Assembly (NCBI RefSeq): GCF_000495915.1
Contig: NZ_AOFQ01000048.1
Coordinates: 1 to 52,081 of the forward strand
DNA: 52,081 nucleotides
Direction of reading: 5' to 3'
Source of the DNA: Stutzerimonas chloritidismutans AW-1
GTDB lineage: Bacteria; Pseudomonadota; Gammaproteobacteria; Pseudomonadales; Pseudomonadaceae
In this document: in pieces, positions 27,715 to 35,531 of the stretch
How positions within the stretch are numbered: the first letter of the stretch is position 1
Layout: each line of letters starts with the position of its first letter
Position numbers and translations under genes: made by a program
The notes under the pieces: generated by a model
What the model saw: the letters and a program-made list of their open reading frames with translations, nothing else
Told to the model about the DNA's origin: nothing
Databases searched by the model: none

Positions 27715-29220
27715 ATGGATCTTCTATTTTTTAGTTCTTTAACCCGGAAGATGTGGTTCTCTTCATTGCTGTTAATGCTATTCGTTATCTGCTCTGAGAG
27801 CGTCAAAGCTGAGGACTATTACTGGGTTGTTATCAGTTCAGAAACATATCTTCCAAGCGGGTCAAGGTTTGAAAGCCCGTCTCAGGCGTGTACAGCTCTT
27901 GCCGCGGCTAGGCCTAGCGGTCCGTATACCCCGATTATCCTCATGGAAGTTCCCACCGAGGCGACGTGTTCCCTCAAATGGAACTTCAACGGTTCGGTTG
28001 TTGCGATCCACTATTTGTCCCGTAGGGGCGATTCGTGTGGTGATGGTTCTGAATACAATTCCGCAACTGGCGAATGCGTCGCCCCTGAACCCGATCAATG
28101 CGCCACCGCAACAGGTGAGTTCGTTCACGAGTACAACGCCGGCTCTCTGGACCCATCCGTACCGCCTTCGCTGCCTCCATCTTCGATCTGTGAAAGCGGC
28201 TGCCTCTACAACCGCACCGCCACGGTCAAGGGCTGCAACCGCTTTCTTGAAGACACCACCGGCAAGGACCTGAACTCCGTTTATTGCAAAGTGGTTTACC
28301 AGGGCGCCGGCTCGCAATGCACGTCAAACAACCCGCCTCCCGGCAGTGTGTTCGATCAGCCACCATCCAAGCCTCCGGCCGACAGCACGCCTCAGTTCAC
28401 CAGCGAAAGCCTATGCGGTGACTGGGTCACCAACGCGGACGGCTCGCAATCGCGCAACTGCACCAGTAGCGAAAAGCTGAAAGAGCCCGGCCAGCTCAAC
28501 TGCGATAACGCCGGCGATTACCTGCACTGCACCACCGGCAAGCCCGCGCCGCGATTCGAAGACACCACTAAGACCGAGGAAACCACCAAGACCACCAACC
28601 CGGATGGCTCCAGCAAGACGGAGACCACCACCACGACCGACAAGACTGTCTGCGTTGGCACCAAGCCCTGTACGTCCACCACTGCCGAAGAAACCTCGAC
28701 GTCCGAGACGGATGCCGAGGGCAAGCCCGGCGACGAAACCAAGTCCTGTACCGGCTCCGGTTGCACGCCCGATGAAGGCGAAGGCGAGGATGAAGGTGAA
28801 GAAGGCCCGGAGCGTTTGGCTTCTGCCGGCTCCTGCGATGCGTCGTTCTCCTGTAGCGGCGACCCGATTGATTGCGAGGTGCTGCGGCAGCAGAAAGAGC
28901 AGCTGTGCCTCGCTGAGGAAATGACCGATTTCCCCAAGCAGCAATCCGCCATCGAGGCCGCTGTTACCGGCGACCGGTTCCAGCTGGATGAAGGCTCCGG
29001 CGTCATCGACGTGCCTTCCTTCATCAACCAGGGCACTCGCTTTCTGCCGTCTGCTTGTCCTGCCGCCGAGAGCTTCAGCCTGACCACAGCGGGCGGTCGC
29101 ACTTTCCAGCTCAGCTACGAACCGCTTTGCCGCGCCGCCAGTGACCTGAGCGGCCTGTTTGTGGCTGTGGCCACCGTTCTTGCCGCCCTGTATGTGGGCC
29201 GCGCCGTAGGAGGTCAGTGA
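27715..29220 (+). CDS. Phage attachment protein, pIII/TspB-like
   Basis: A 501-aa protein with a signal sequence (RKMWFSSLLLMLFVICSESVKA), many Cys in disulphide-type pairs, and a long low-complexity linker of Thr/Lys/Glu then Asp/Gly/Glu (28560-28800). A C-terminal domain ends in one membrane helix (LSGLFVAVATVLAALYVG). This modular plan is that of filamentous adsorption proteins, and the linker resembles TspB-type proteins. It caps the virion and binds the receptor, probably a pilus. The ATG at 27715 is likely; one at 27751 is closer to the signal peptide. The first 250 bp are lower in GC, so the signal and first domain may be exchanged. Confidence 0.82.
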   Translation: MDLLFFSSLTRKMWFSSLLLMLFVICSESVKAEDYYWVVISSETYLPSGSRFESPSQACTALAAARPSGPYTPIILMEVPTEATCSLKWNFNGSVVAIHYLSRRGDSCGDGSEYNSATGECVAPEPDQCATATGEFVHEYNAGSLDPSVPPSLPPSSICESGCLYNRTATVKGCNRFLEDTTGKDLNSVYCKVVYQGAGSQCTSNNPPPGSVFDQPPSKPPADSTPQFTSESLCGDWVTNADGSQSRNCTSSEKLKEPGQLNCDNAGDYLHCTTGKPAPRFEDTTKTEETTKTTNPDGSSKTETTTTTDKTVCVGTKPCTSTTAEETSTSETDAEGKPGDETKSCTGSGCTPDEGEGEDEGEEGPERLASAGSCDASFSCSGDPIDCEVLRQQKEQLCLAEEMTDFPKQQSAIEAAVTGDRFQLDEGSGVIDVPSFINQGTRFLPSACPAAESFSLTTAGGRTFQLSYEPLCRAASDLSGLFVAVATVLAALYVGRAVGGQ

Positions 29221-29546
29221 TGCAGTTTCTATTCATCGTCCAGATGCTCGTGATCATCGTCGGGCCGCTGGTGAAGATGGTGTTGAAGATGATCGGTTTC
29301 GGCTTCGTCTCTTACATGGGCTTCAACCTCATCATTGGCCAGGCGCAGGGCTACCTGTTCGGGTTGATGGGCGATGTCGGGCCGGTCATCCAGGGGATTC
29401 TCGGGCTGGCCAAGTTCGATGTGGTGGTGAACCTGTATTTCGCCGCGATCTCCACGCGCTTCGTCCTCGCCGGGATCGACAAGGCGACCGACCGCAAACG
29501 CAATCAGGTCTGGCATAAGCCGGGCGGCACCTCTATCGACGCATAA
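29220..29546 (+). CDS. Minor coat protein, DUF2523/pVI-like
   Basis: A 108-aa membrane protein with three hydrophobic stretches (QFLFIVQMLVIIVGPLVKMVLKMIGFGFVSYMGF, then IIGQAQGYLFGLMGDV, and FDVVVNLYFAAISTRFVLAG). DUF2523 proteins stand at the pVI place between pIII and Zot and help to end the virion. Its ATG overlaps the pIII stop by one base, with AGGAGG upstream. Confidence 0.85.
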   Translation: MQFLFIVQMLVIIVGPLVKMVLKMIGFGFVSYMGFNLIIGQAQGYLFGLMGDVGPVIQGILGLAKFDVVVNLYFAAISTRFVLAGIDKATDRKRNQVWHKPGGTSIDA

Positions 29547-29558
29547 GGAGGCGCCGTC

Positions 29559-30743
29559 ATGCTCGTTATCCGTACCGGCAAGCCCGGCCATGGCAAGACC
29601 CTGAACACCATCCGCGAAGTGGACCAGAAGGCCCACGCCGAAGGCCGTGTCGTCTACTACCACAACATCAACGGCCTCAAGCCCGATCAGCTGCAAGCGC
29701 AGTGGTTCGAGTTCGAAAATCCCGAAAAGTGGTTCGAGCTGCCGAACGACTCGATCATCGTCGTGGACGAAGCGCAGGGCTGGTTTGGCTCACGCGATCC
29801 ACGGGCGCGGCCACCGGAGCACATCACCCGCTTCGAGACCATGCGCCACCAGGGCCACGAAGTGCACCTCGTCACCCAGGACCCGCGTTATCTCGATGTG
29901 CACCTGCGCCGGCTGTGCAACACGCACATTCACTACTGGCGCGTCTTCAAGTCCGCTCAGCTGCTGCGCTTCGAGTCGGAAGTGGTGGTGGAAAAGGTCG
30001 AGCTGAAGACCAGCTTCAAAGATGCCGACAAGAAGTCGCTGCGCCTGGATAAGCGCTACTTCGGCGCTTACACCAGCACCAACGCCAAGCACCACTTCCA
30101 GGCCAAGGTGCCGACCAAGTTCATCTTGGCCATCTGCGTGCTGATCGGCGCGGGCATCCTCGTCTATCGCGCCTATGAGCGTTACAACATCGAGAAAGCA
30201 CAAGCCGAGACAGCTAGCAGCGCGCCGGCCGGGAGCATGGTCGATCAGGTGCGCGATACGGTCGGTGCGTTCATCAAGCCTGTGGGCGAAACGAAGACCG
30301 ATGCGCCTGAGAGTGTCGCCAGCTACATCGGGCGGCGTGTGCCTCGGGTGCCGCAGGTCCCATCGTCGGCGCCGATCTACGACGAGCTGACGCGGCCCGT
30401 GTCGTTTCCTCGGCTCTACTGCATGTCCAGCACCGACCCCGCGACCTATGCCCGCGAGTTCGGGCGAATGGCGCATGCCGTCGTCAACGGAACACCCACC
30501 GTTTGCCAGTGCTACACGCAGCAGAGCACGCGGGTCGAAACCGACTTCGCCTTCTGCATGCGCGTGGTCGAGAACGGCTTCTTCGATCCGACCCTGCCTG
30601 ATCGCTCCACCGGCGAGCGAACCCAGCAAGTCCAGAACAACCAGCCTCCTGCAATGCAGGCGGCACGCCCTGGAGCAGCGCAGCCAGCCGGTGGCACGAA
30701 CATGACTGTCGTGCCGTACCAGAAAGGGCAATTCCTGTGGTGA
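29559..30743 (+). CDS. zot: Zot-family assembly ATPase (pI-like)
   Basis: A 394-aa protein that drives virion assembly and export through the inner membrane. Walker A GKPGHGKT is at residues 7-14 and Walker B SIIVVDEAQ at 65-73. HQGHEVHLVTQDPRYLDVHLRRL and THIHYWRVFKSA follow, as in the Zot domain. A membrane helix (FILAICVLIGAGILVYRAY) spans 188-206, with a periplasmic C-terminal part rich in Pro and Thr. It is about the size of Pf1 pI. No pIV secretin is encoded nearby, so export probably uses a host secretin, as in Pf and CTX phages. Confidence 0.92.
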   Translation: MLVIRTGKPGHGKTLNTIREVDQKAHAEGRVVYYHNINGLKPDQLQAQWFEFENPEKWFELPNDSIIVVDEAQGWFGSRDPRARPPEHITRFETMRHQGHEVHLVTQDPRYLDVHLRRLCNTHIHYWRVFKSAQLLRFESEVVVEKVELKTSFKDADKKSLRLDKRYFGAYTSTNAKHHFQAKVPTKFILAICVLIGAGILVYRAYERYNIEKAQAETASSAPAGSMVDQVRDTVGAFIKPVGETKTDAPESVASYIGRRVPRVPQVPSSAPIYDELTRPVSFPRLYCMSSTDPATYAREFGRMAHAVVNGTPTVCQCYTQQSTRVETDFAFCMRVVENGFFDPTLPDRSTGERTQQVQNNQPPAMQAARPGAAQPAGGTNMTVVPYQKGQFLW

Positions 30744-30747
30744 TGAC

Positions 30748-30823
30748 CGTCAGCGCGCGTGCGCTCCGCGCTCTTTGCACGCGCGGCGAGGCACGAGCCG
30801 GCGTGCAAACGCGCGCGCTGACG
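30748..30823. repeat. Nested inverted repeat upstream of Rep, candidate origin/packaging site
   Basis: Outer arms CGTCAGCGCGCG (30748-30759) and CGCGCGCTGACG (30812-30823) are a perfect 12-bp pair. Inner arms TTTGCACGC (30774-30782) and GCGTGCAAA (30801-30809) are a perfect 9-bp pair. The structure lies in the 147-bp gap between Zot and Rep, equal to the origin/packaging region of other filamentous phages. Confidence 0.6.
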
Positions 30824-30890
30824 TCCCTGTAACACGTCAGATAACCACTACTAAGCAACCACAGTAATCCAGAGTAAAGGGGAAAACGGA

Positions 30891-32171
30891 ATGGCCAATA
30901 AGGACTTCAAACGAATCGACCTCATGACCGGGTTGGAAGACTCGCAAAGCAGACTATTCGTCGACCCGGGCACCGCTCGGATAGTCGATCTATCCAAGGT
31001 CCGCTTGCTGCGTTGCGGAGTCGATACGGTCCGCCAGCTGTACCGCGGACTGATCCGTCCCGAGATCATGGCGCTATTCGAGAAACCGGGCGCAATGGTC
31101 CAGTTCGCTGGCGAGTTCTGGCATGCCGGTCGGGTTGGCCGGGATTCGGGCTACCAGTACAAGCTCCAAAATGCTGACCTCGGGTTCATCCTGCTCATCA
31201 AGAACTTCAACGCCAAGCTGGACCAAATCGGCCCACACCTGAAAATCGAAGTGTCGCCGCACGCCATCGACGCGTTGTCGCCTGAGCGCCTGCAAGAGCG
31301 CATGGACTATTACGCCGCAGCCGTGATGACCCACCGCGAACGCAACCAGTGCGCTGTTCATCTGGCGTTGGATCTCCAGGGCTGGCTGCCTCCGGTGGAT
31401 CTGGTAGCTCGCCTGCACTGTCGCGCCAGGACGCACCGGGATATCACTGGCATAAACCAGATCGAGTGGGCCACCAAGTCCAGCGTCTACGGTCGTGGTG
31501 AAACGTCCATGTTCGGTTCCCCTGGTGGCGTCCAGCTGTGTATCTACAACAAGACTGAACAGGCCCGCGCAACCGATAAGCTCGACTTCTGGGAAAGCGT
31601 CTGGCGTCGCCGGGATTCGTTCGATTCGACCGATCCCGACAACTACGATCCGACCCAAGATGTATGGCGCATCGAGCTGCGCTATCACCATTCGGTCATC
31701 CAGCAGTTCGCCAGCGGCTCGATTGACGCAAGGACCGGCCAAGCCCTTGAAACGGACTCCTATGCCGCGTTCTCGGCCCATCTGGATGGCCTGTGGCGCT
31801 ACGGGCTGGGTCAATTCAAGCTGCTCTCCCGCCCCGGCTATTTCGAACCCATCTGGACGCTGATCCGCGACGACATCCGTGTCGATGTACCGGTCGATTC
31901 CCTGGTCGATGAAACCGAATACAAACGCTACTACAAGACCTCTCGGGGCTTCTCAGGCAAGAACGTGGAGCTGTTCCTGGGAAACTTCGTAAGCCTACTG
32001 GCACGGGAGCGAGTGGGCGCTAAAACCGCATTTGATCGACTGAAGGAATGGGAATGCTGGCCGGTGATTCGCGACCACTACGCCTCGAAGGATATGACGG
32101 AGCGTGATCTGTACAAGCACATCAAGAACCTGCTCCAGGAACGGCATGTGCGATGGGGTCGCGCTATATGA
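30891..32171 (+). CDS. Phage replication initiator (Rep, gII-like)
   Basis: A 426-aa protein following the candidate origin. Content such as VEVSPHAIDALSPERLQERMDYYA, CAVHLALDLQGW, LCIYNKTEQARATDKLDFWESVW and VWRIELRYHHSVI resembles the replication proteins of Pf-like phages and related plasmids, where conserved Tyr and Arg support rolling-circle nicking. I do not assign the active Tyr. Its TGA overlaps the integrase ATG (ATGA). Confidence 0.75.
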   Translation: MANKDFKRIDLMTGLEDSQSRLFVDPGTARIVDLSKVRLLRCGVDTVRQLYRGLIRPEIMALFEKPGAMVQFAGEFWHAGRVGRDSGYQYKLQNADLGFILLIKNFNAKLDQIGPHLKIEVSPHAIDALSPERLQERMDYYAAAVMTHRERNQCAVHLALDLQGWLPPVDLVARLHCRARTHRDITGINQIEWATKSSVYGRGETSMFGSPGGVQLCIYNKTEQARATDKLDFWESVWRRRDSFDSTDPDNYDPTQDVWRIELRYHHSVIQQFASGSIDARTGQALETDSYAAFSAHLDGLWRYGLGQFKLLSRPGYFEPIWTLIRDDIRVDVPVDSLVDETEYKRYYKTSRGFSGKNVELFLGNFVSLLARERVGAKTAFDRLKEWECWPVIRDHYASKDMTERDLYKHIKNLLQERHVRWGRAI

Positions 32172-33158
32172 CGGCACGCAAGGACGGTAAGACCTGGACG
32201 GCTGACTTCTACGAAAACGGGCGAAGTGGACGCCGTATCCGCAAGAAAGGTTTTCTGACCAAGGCCGCTGCCCAGCGATACGAAACGGATTTCTTCAAGA
32301 GCCTGACGCTAACCGGGCGACCGCTGGATGATCGGCTGTCGGATCTGGTGAACCTCTGGCATCAGCTGCACGGCTGCACGCTCAAGGACGAGAACGTTGG
32401 CGATCACGAAACGGCTTGGCGATCCGCTCGCCTCTTCCTTCGATGCACTGGCATGGGCGCGGTATCGGCAGCAACGGTTGAAAGAGGCGTCTCCGCATAC
32501 GGTCAACCACGAGCAACGCTACCTGTCCGCCGTGTTCGCGGAGCTGATCCGGCTCGGTGCCTGGGTGGGAAAGAACCCGCTCGCCAATGTCCGCCAGATC
32601 AAGACCGATCAGGTAGAGCTGACCTTTCTCACGCTGCCGCAGATCCGCCAGCTGCTCGAAGAGTGCAAACGCTCCACCAACAATCACACCTACCCCGTCG
32701 CCCTACTCTGCTTGGCTACCGGTGCCCGCTGGGACGAAGCCGAGTCGCTGACCCGTGCCGCGATCTACGGTGGCAAGGCTCACTTCCACCGAACCAAGAA
32801 TCGACAGTCGAGATCCGTACCGATCCCGAAGGATGTTGAGGATCTGGCGTTGAAGGTGGGGATGCCTGGAAACGGTCGGCTGTTCATGCCCTGCCGGTCG
32901 GCCTTTCGGTGTGCCTACAAGCGTTGCGGCTTCGACACCCCGGGCCAGATGACCCACATCCTGCGGCACACGTTCGCGAGTCATTACATGATGGCCGGTG
33001 GCGACATTCTCGGCCTGCAACGAATCCTGGGGCACTCGTCGATCACGATGACCATGCGCTACGCGCACCTGTCGCCGGATCATTTGGAATCGGCACTGCG
33101 GCTTTCGCCACTCTCCCAAAGCAATCACACGGTGGGCGTCGATGCTTCAGTTCTCTAA
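32168..33158 (+). pseudogene. Tyrosine-recombinase integrase, frameshifted
   Basis: The N-terminal frame (32168 or 32153 to about 32395) reads MTARKDGKTWTADFYENG and RRIRKKGFLTKAAAQRYE, a typical arm-binding domain, up to LHGCTLKDEN. The core resumes one frame over at 32397 (AITKRLGDPLASSFDALAWARYRQQRL). It carries the catalytic set Arg in TGARWDEAESL, HILRHTFASH, LGHSSITM and Tyr in RYAHLS. The net shift is +1 or -2 bases near 32390-32397. The original would be about 330 aa and target tRNA-Met. Either the gene is dead or the base count here is a sequencing error. The start at 32168 overlaps the Rep stop. Confidence 0.82.
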
Positions 33159-33204
33159 TAAATTGAAGGCATACTCAGCGCGGTTAGTCGGCCTGAGATA
33201 TCGC

Positions 33205-33642
33205 ATGGAAAGTAAAATCCCCCTCCCAACCGATAACCTATACAAGTTTTTTGCTCTATTTGCGCTTGTTGTTTTTCTGTCGGGATTCGGCACCATCATC
33301 TATGCGACAAGCGCCACGAACACCATTGCATTCGAACACTGGGTCGAACTGGAGAGCCTACAAGCTCTGAAGGAGCCAACCTTAGAACAAGCAGCACGCT
33401 TGCGATCATTAGAGCGGAGAATCGAGGTCGCTGTTGCGGACAAGGAAACCTATACGCTACTTGGTCAGTTCTTGATCGTGGCAGGCGTTGTCGGGATGTA
33501 TCTAGGCTTTAGCCACTGGTACATGCGCATACAGCCCCTTGCGGACCAAATGGCAGACACTCAGTTGGAAATAGCGAAGCTTCAGCTGCTCAGCCTGAAG
33601 GCAGATTTGAAGTCGAAGGGAATCGACGTAGACAAGCCGTAG
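33205..33642 (+). CDS. Two-helix membrane protein, prophage-end cargo, unknown
   Basis: A 145-aa protein: helix 1 (KFFALFALVVFLSGFGTIIYAT), then a soluble helical stretch (EHWVELESLQALKEPTLEQAARLRSLERRIEVAVADKE), then helix 2 (LLGQFLIVAGVVGMYLGFSHWYM) and an amphipathic tail. GC is lower than in the phage core. An ATG at 33142, overlapping the integrase end, would add 21 residues. Its place between integrase and att is where phages carry accessory genes such as exclusion proteins, but I see no motif that gives a function. Confidence 0.6.
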   Translation: MESKIPLPTDNLYKFFALFALVVFLSGFGTIIYATSATNTIAFEHWVELESLQALKEPTLEQAARLRSLERRIEVAVADKETYTLLGQFLIVAGVVGMYLGFSHWYMRIQPLADQMADTQLEIAKLQLLSLKADLKSKGIDVDKP

Positions 33643-33657
33643 TCACTTCGTAGTCAC
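33639..33657 (+). promoter_or_regulatory. Possible integrase arm sites, right end
   Basis: Two GTAGTCAC copies at 33639-33646 and 33650-33657, 11 bp apart, just inside the right att repeat. The same 8-mer lies at 20056-20063. See the left copy for caution. Confidence 0.35.
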
Positions 33658-33668
33658 CTACACAAACA

Positions 33669-33700
33669 AAAAAGGGGCTAGCTTTCGCTAACCCCTTGTT
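33669..33700. terminator. Terminator downstream of tRNA-Met
   Basis: AAGGGGCTAGC-TTTC-GCTAACCCCTT with T-rich and A-rich flanks. It lies just past the tRNA 3' end on the minus strand and could also end the plus-strand cargo gene. Confidence 0.7.
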
Positions 33701-33701
33701 T

Positions 33702-33751
33702 TGTCTGGTGGCTACACCGGGACTTGAACCTGGGACATCAGCATTATGAAT
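33702..33751 (-). repeat. Right attachment repeat (within tRNA-Met)
   Basis: Exact 50-bp match to 19904-19953. Here it forms the 3' part of the intact tRNA-Met, so integration rebuilt the tRNA. Confidence 0.92.
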
Positions 33752-33782
33752 GCTGCGCTCTAACCAACTGAGCTATGTAGCC
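33706..33782 (-). tRNA. tRNA-Met (CAT)
   Basis: A 77-nt tRNA with encoded CCA. The acceptor stem pairs GGCTACA with TGTAGCC. The D arm is AGCTCAGTTGGTTAGAGC, the anticodon loop TTCATAA with CAT, and the T arm GGTTCAAGTCC. It is an elongator tRNA: the first acceptor pair G-C is normal rather than the initiator mismatch. The prophage integrase used its 3' half as the attachment site. Confidence 0.96.
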
Positions 33783-33793
33783 AAGTGGCGCGC

Positions 33794-33822
33794 ATTATTC
33801 TCTGGTCGGTTAGGGCTGTCAA
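33794..33822 (-). promoter_or_regulatory. Promoter of tRNA-Met
   Basis: On the minus strand, TTGACA (33822-33817) and AATAAT (33799-33794) are separated by 17 bp. The -35 is perfect and the -10 is five of six. The -10 ends 11 bp before the tRNA 5' end. Confidence 0.75.
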
Positions 33823-33907
33823 CCCTGGCTCCGCAGATTTTTTATCCTTTTCAAACGGTTAGTTACGAACGGTCAATAGCGCCTAGGCCGCGCCATTTGG
33901 GGCGCCG

Positions 33908-34807
33908 CTAGCGAAATGACGGCCGCGTGGCCAGCAGCAAGCCAGCGAAGATCAGGGTGCCGCCAATCCAGTGGAAGGGCTGCAGCGCTTCTCCGAGTAG
34001 TAGCCAGCCGAGCAGTGCGGTGAAGACGGGCATCAGGTAGCTGGCCATGGCGGCCTTGGCGGCGCCGACGACTTTTACCCCGTGGTTCCAGGCGAGGTAG
34101 GCGATCAGCGAGGCGAACACGGCGGTGTAGCCGATTGCGCCGAGGTTGGCCGGCGTGGCGGCGAAGCCCCCTACCCGGCTAAGTTCGTACAGGTAGAACG
34201 GCAGGATCAGCGGCACGCCCAGCAGCATCAGCACGCCAAGCAGCACCAGCGGGGGGACGGTGAGGAAGCTGGACCAGCGCCGCAGCAGCAGCGTGTACAG
34301 CGCCCACACCAGCACGGCCAGCAGCATGATGAGGTCGCCGGCCTTGAACGACAGGCTGGCAAAGGTCTGCCAGCTGCCGCGGCTGATCAGGTAGAGCAGC
34401 CCCGCCGCCGCCACGGCCATGCCGAACCAGGCGCGGCGCAGTGGCCATTCTCCGAGCAGGAAGCCCGCGCCGATAAAGGTCGCCAGTGGCAGGCAGGTGT
34501 TCACCAGCGTCAGGTTGATCGCTTCGGTGCTTTGCGCAGCGGTGTAGAGCAGCGAGTTGTAACTGGCGATGCCGAGTGCGGCGATCACAGGCAGGCGCCA
34601 GCCGGCGGCACGCAAGGCCGCTCGGTGGGTCCAGATGCCTTTCGCCACGAAGGGCAACAGCAGTGTCGTGGCCAGCACCCAGCGCCAGAATGACAGGCTC
34701 AGCGGCGGGATCTGGTCATAGAAGGCACGGGCGACCAATGCGTTGCCGCTCCAGCAGAGCACAGCGATGAGCAGACCGGCGAAGGCCGGGGCGTGGCGGC
34801 TGTTCAT
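33908..34807 (-). CDS. EamA/DMT-family transporter
   Basis: A 299-aa inner-membrane protein with ten predicted helices in two EamA repeats (start AFAGLLIAVLCWSGNALVARAF and second repeat AGDLIMLLAVLVWALYTLLLRRW). The end PVFTALLGWLLLGEALQPFHWIGGTLIFAGLLL is the family signature. DMT members export amino acids and other metabolites; the substrate is not visible. Its start codon overlaps the stop of the carbonic anhydrase gene, so the two form an operon. Confidence 0.9.
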   Translation of the reverse strand: MNSRHAPAFAGLLIAVLCWSGNALVARAFYDQIPPLSLSFWRWVLATTLLLPFVAKGIWTHRAALRAAGWRLPVIAALGIASYNSLLYTAAQSTEAINLTLVNTCLPLATFIGAGFLLGEWPLRRAWFGMAVAAAGLLYLISRGSWQTFASLSFKAGDLIMLLAVLVWALYTLLLRRWSSFLTVPPLVLLGVLMLLGVPLILPFYLYELSRVGGFAATPANLGAIGYTAVFASLIAYLAWNHGVKVVGAAKAAMASYLMPVFTALLGWLLLGEALQPFHWIGGTLIFAGLLLATRPSFR

Positions 34808-35451
34808 CAGGCGTTACGCAGCGGACGCAGGCGGTATTGCGACGGCAGCTGATCGAGTCCGCTGACGGTGACGTTGAGGTTCTTCCACAGGCCATCCTTG
34901 ATGCCGTAGATGCAGCCGTGCACGGCCAGCGGCTGGCCGCGGTGCCAGGCGTTCTGGACGATGGTGGTGTGGCTGACGTTGGCAACCTGCTGGATGACGT
35001 TGAGCTCGCAGAGGCGGTCGACCTGCTCCTCTTCGCTGGTCAGCTTGGAAAGGTGCACGCGATGCTCGTAGTAGAGGTCGCGGATGCTGCGCAGCCAGCC
35101 GTCGATCAGGCCCAGCTGGTCGTCACGCATGGAGGCGCGCACGCCACCGCAGCCGTAATGGCCGGTGACGAGGATGTGTTTGACCTTGAGCACGTCGACC
35201 GCGTACTGGATGACCGACAGGCAGTTGAGGTCGGTGTGCAGCACGACATTGGCGACGTTGCGATGGACGAACAGGTCGCCCGGCAGCAGGCCGACGATCT
35301 CGTTGGCGGGCACGCGGGCATCGGAGCAGCCGATCCACAGGTATTCCGGCGCCTGCTGCTTGGACAGTTTCTCGAAGAAGGTGGGGTCTTCTTCCTTGAT
35401 GGCCTCGGCCCAGCGGGCGTTGTTCTCGAACAGCGGTTCCAGCTCGCTCAT
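34807..35451 (-). CDS. can: Beta-class carbonic anhydrase
   Basis: A 214-aa zinc enzyme that interconverts CO2 and bicarbonate. Zinc ligands are Cys42 in WIGCSDAR, His98 and Cys101 in TGHYGCGG, with Asp44 beside Arg46 as the catalytic dyad. FVHRNVANVV and WHRGQPLAVHGCIYGIKDG are family hallmarks. Size equals E. coli Can. It supplies bicarbonate to carboxylases and is co-transcribed with the EamA exporter downstream. Confidence 0.95.
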   Translation of the reverse strand: MSELEPLFENNARWAEAIKEEDPTFFEKLSKQQAPEYLWIGCSDARVPANEIVGLLPGDLFVHRNVANVVLHTDLNCLSVIQYAVDVLKVKHILVTGHYGCGGVRASMRDDQLGLIDGWLRSIRDLYYEHRVHLSKLTSEEEQVDRLCELNVIQQVANVSHTTIVQNAWHRGQPLAVHGCIYGIKDGLWKNLNVTVSGLDQLPSQYRLRPLRNA

Positions 35452-35486
35452 CTACGTTGTCCCTATGGTTCGGCCCCGCACCTTAC

Positions 35487-35521
35487 GAGCCGGCCTGGCC
35501 TTTGACAAGCAAGGCCGGCTC
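35487..35521. terminator. Inverted repeat between otsA and can
   Basis: GAGCCGGCCT and AGGCCGGCTC, a perfect 10-bp stem with a 15-base loop. It lies just after otsA on the minus strand. There is no long T run, so termination is only possible. Confidence 0.45.
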
Positions 35522-35531
35522 GCGCGGGCGA

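Larger units (their letters stand above)
19904..33751. mobile_element. Pf-like filamentous prophage with left-end cargo, in tRNA-Met
   Basis: A 13.85-kb element bounded by identical 50-bp repeats of the tRNA-Met 3' half. The phage core runs from the repressor (25196) to the integrase (33158). Its order is DNA-binding proteins, major coat, tiny coat, pIII, pVI-like, Zot/pI, Rep and integrase, as in filamentous phages. The left 4.8 kb (20079-24821) is lower-GC cargo: cytosine methyltransferase, GHKL ATPase (split by an IS) and methyltransferase. A 146-aa membrane protein lies between integrase and att. The frameshifted integrase suggests the prophage may no longer excise by its own enzyme. Confidence 0.88.
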
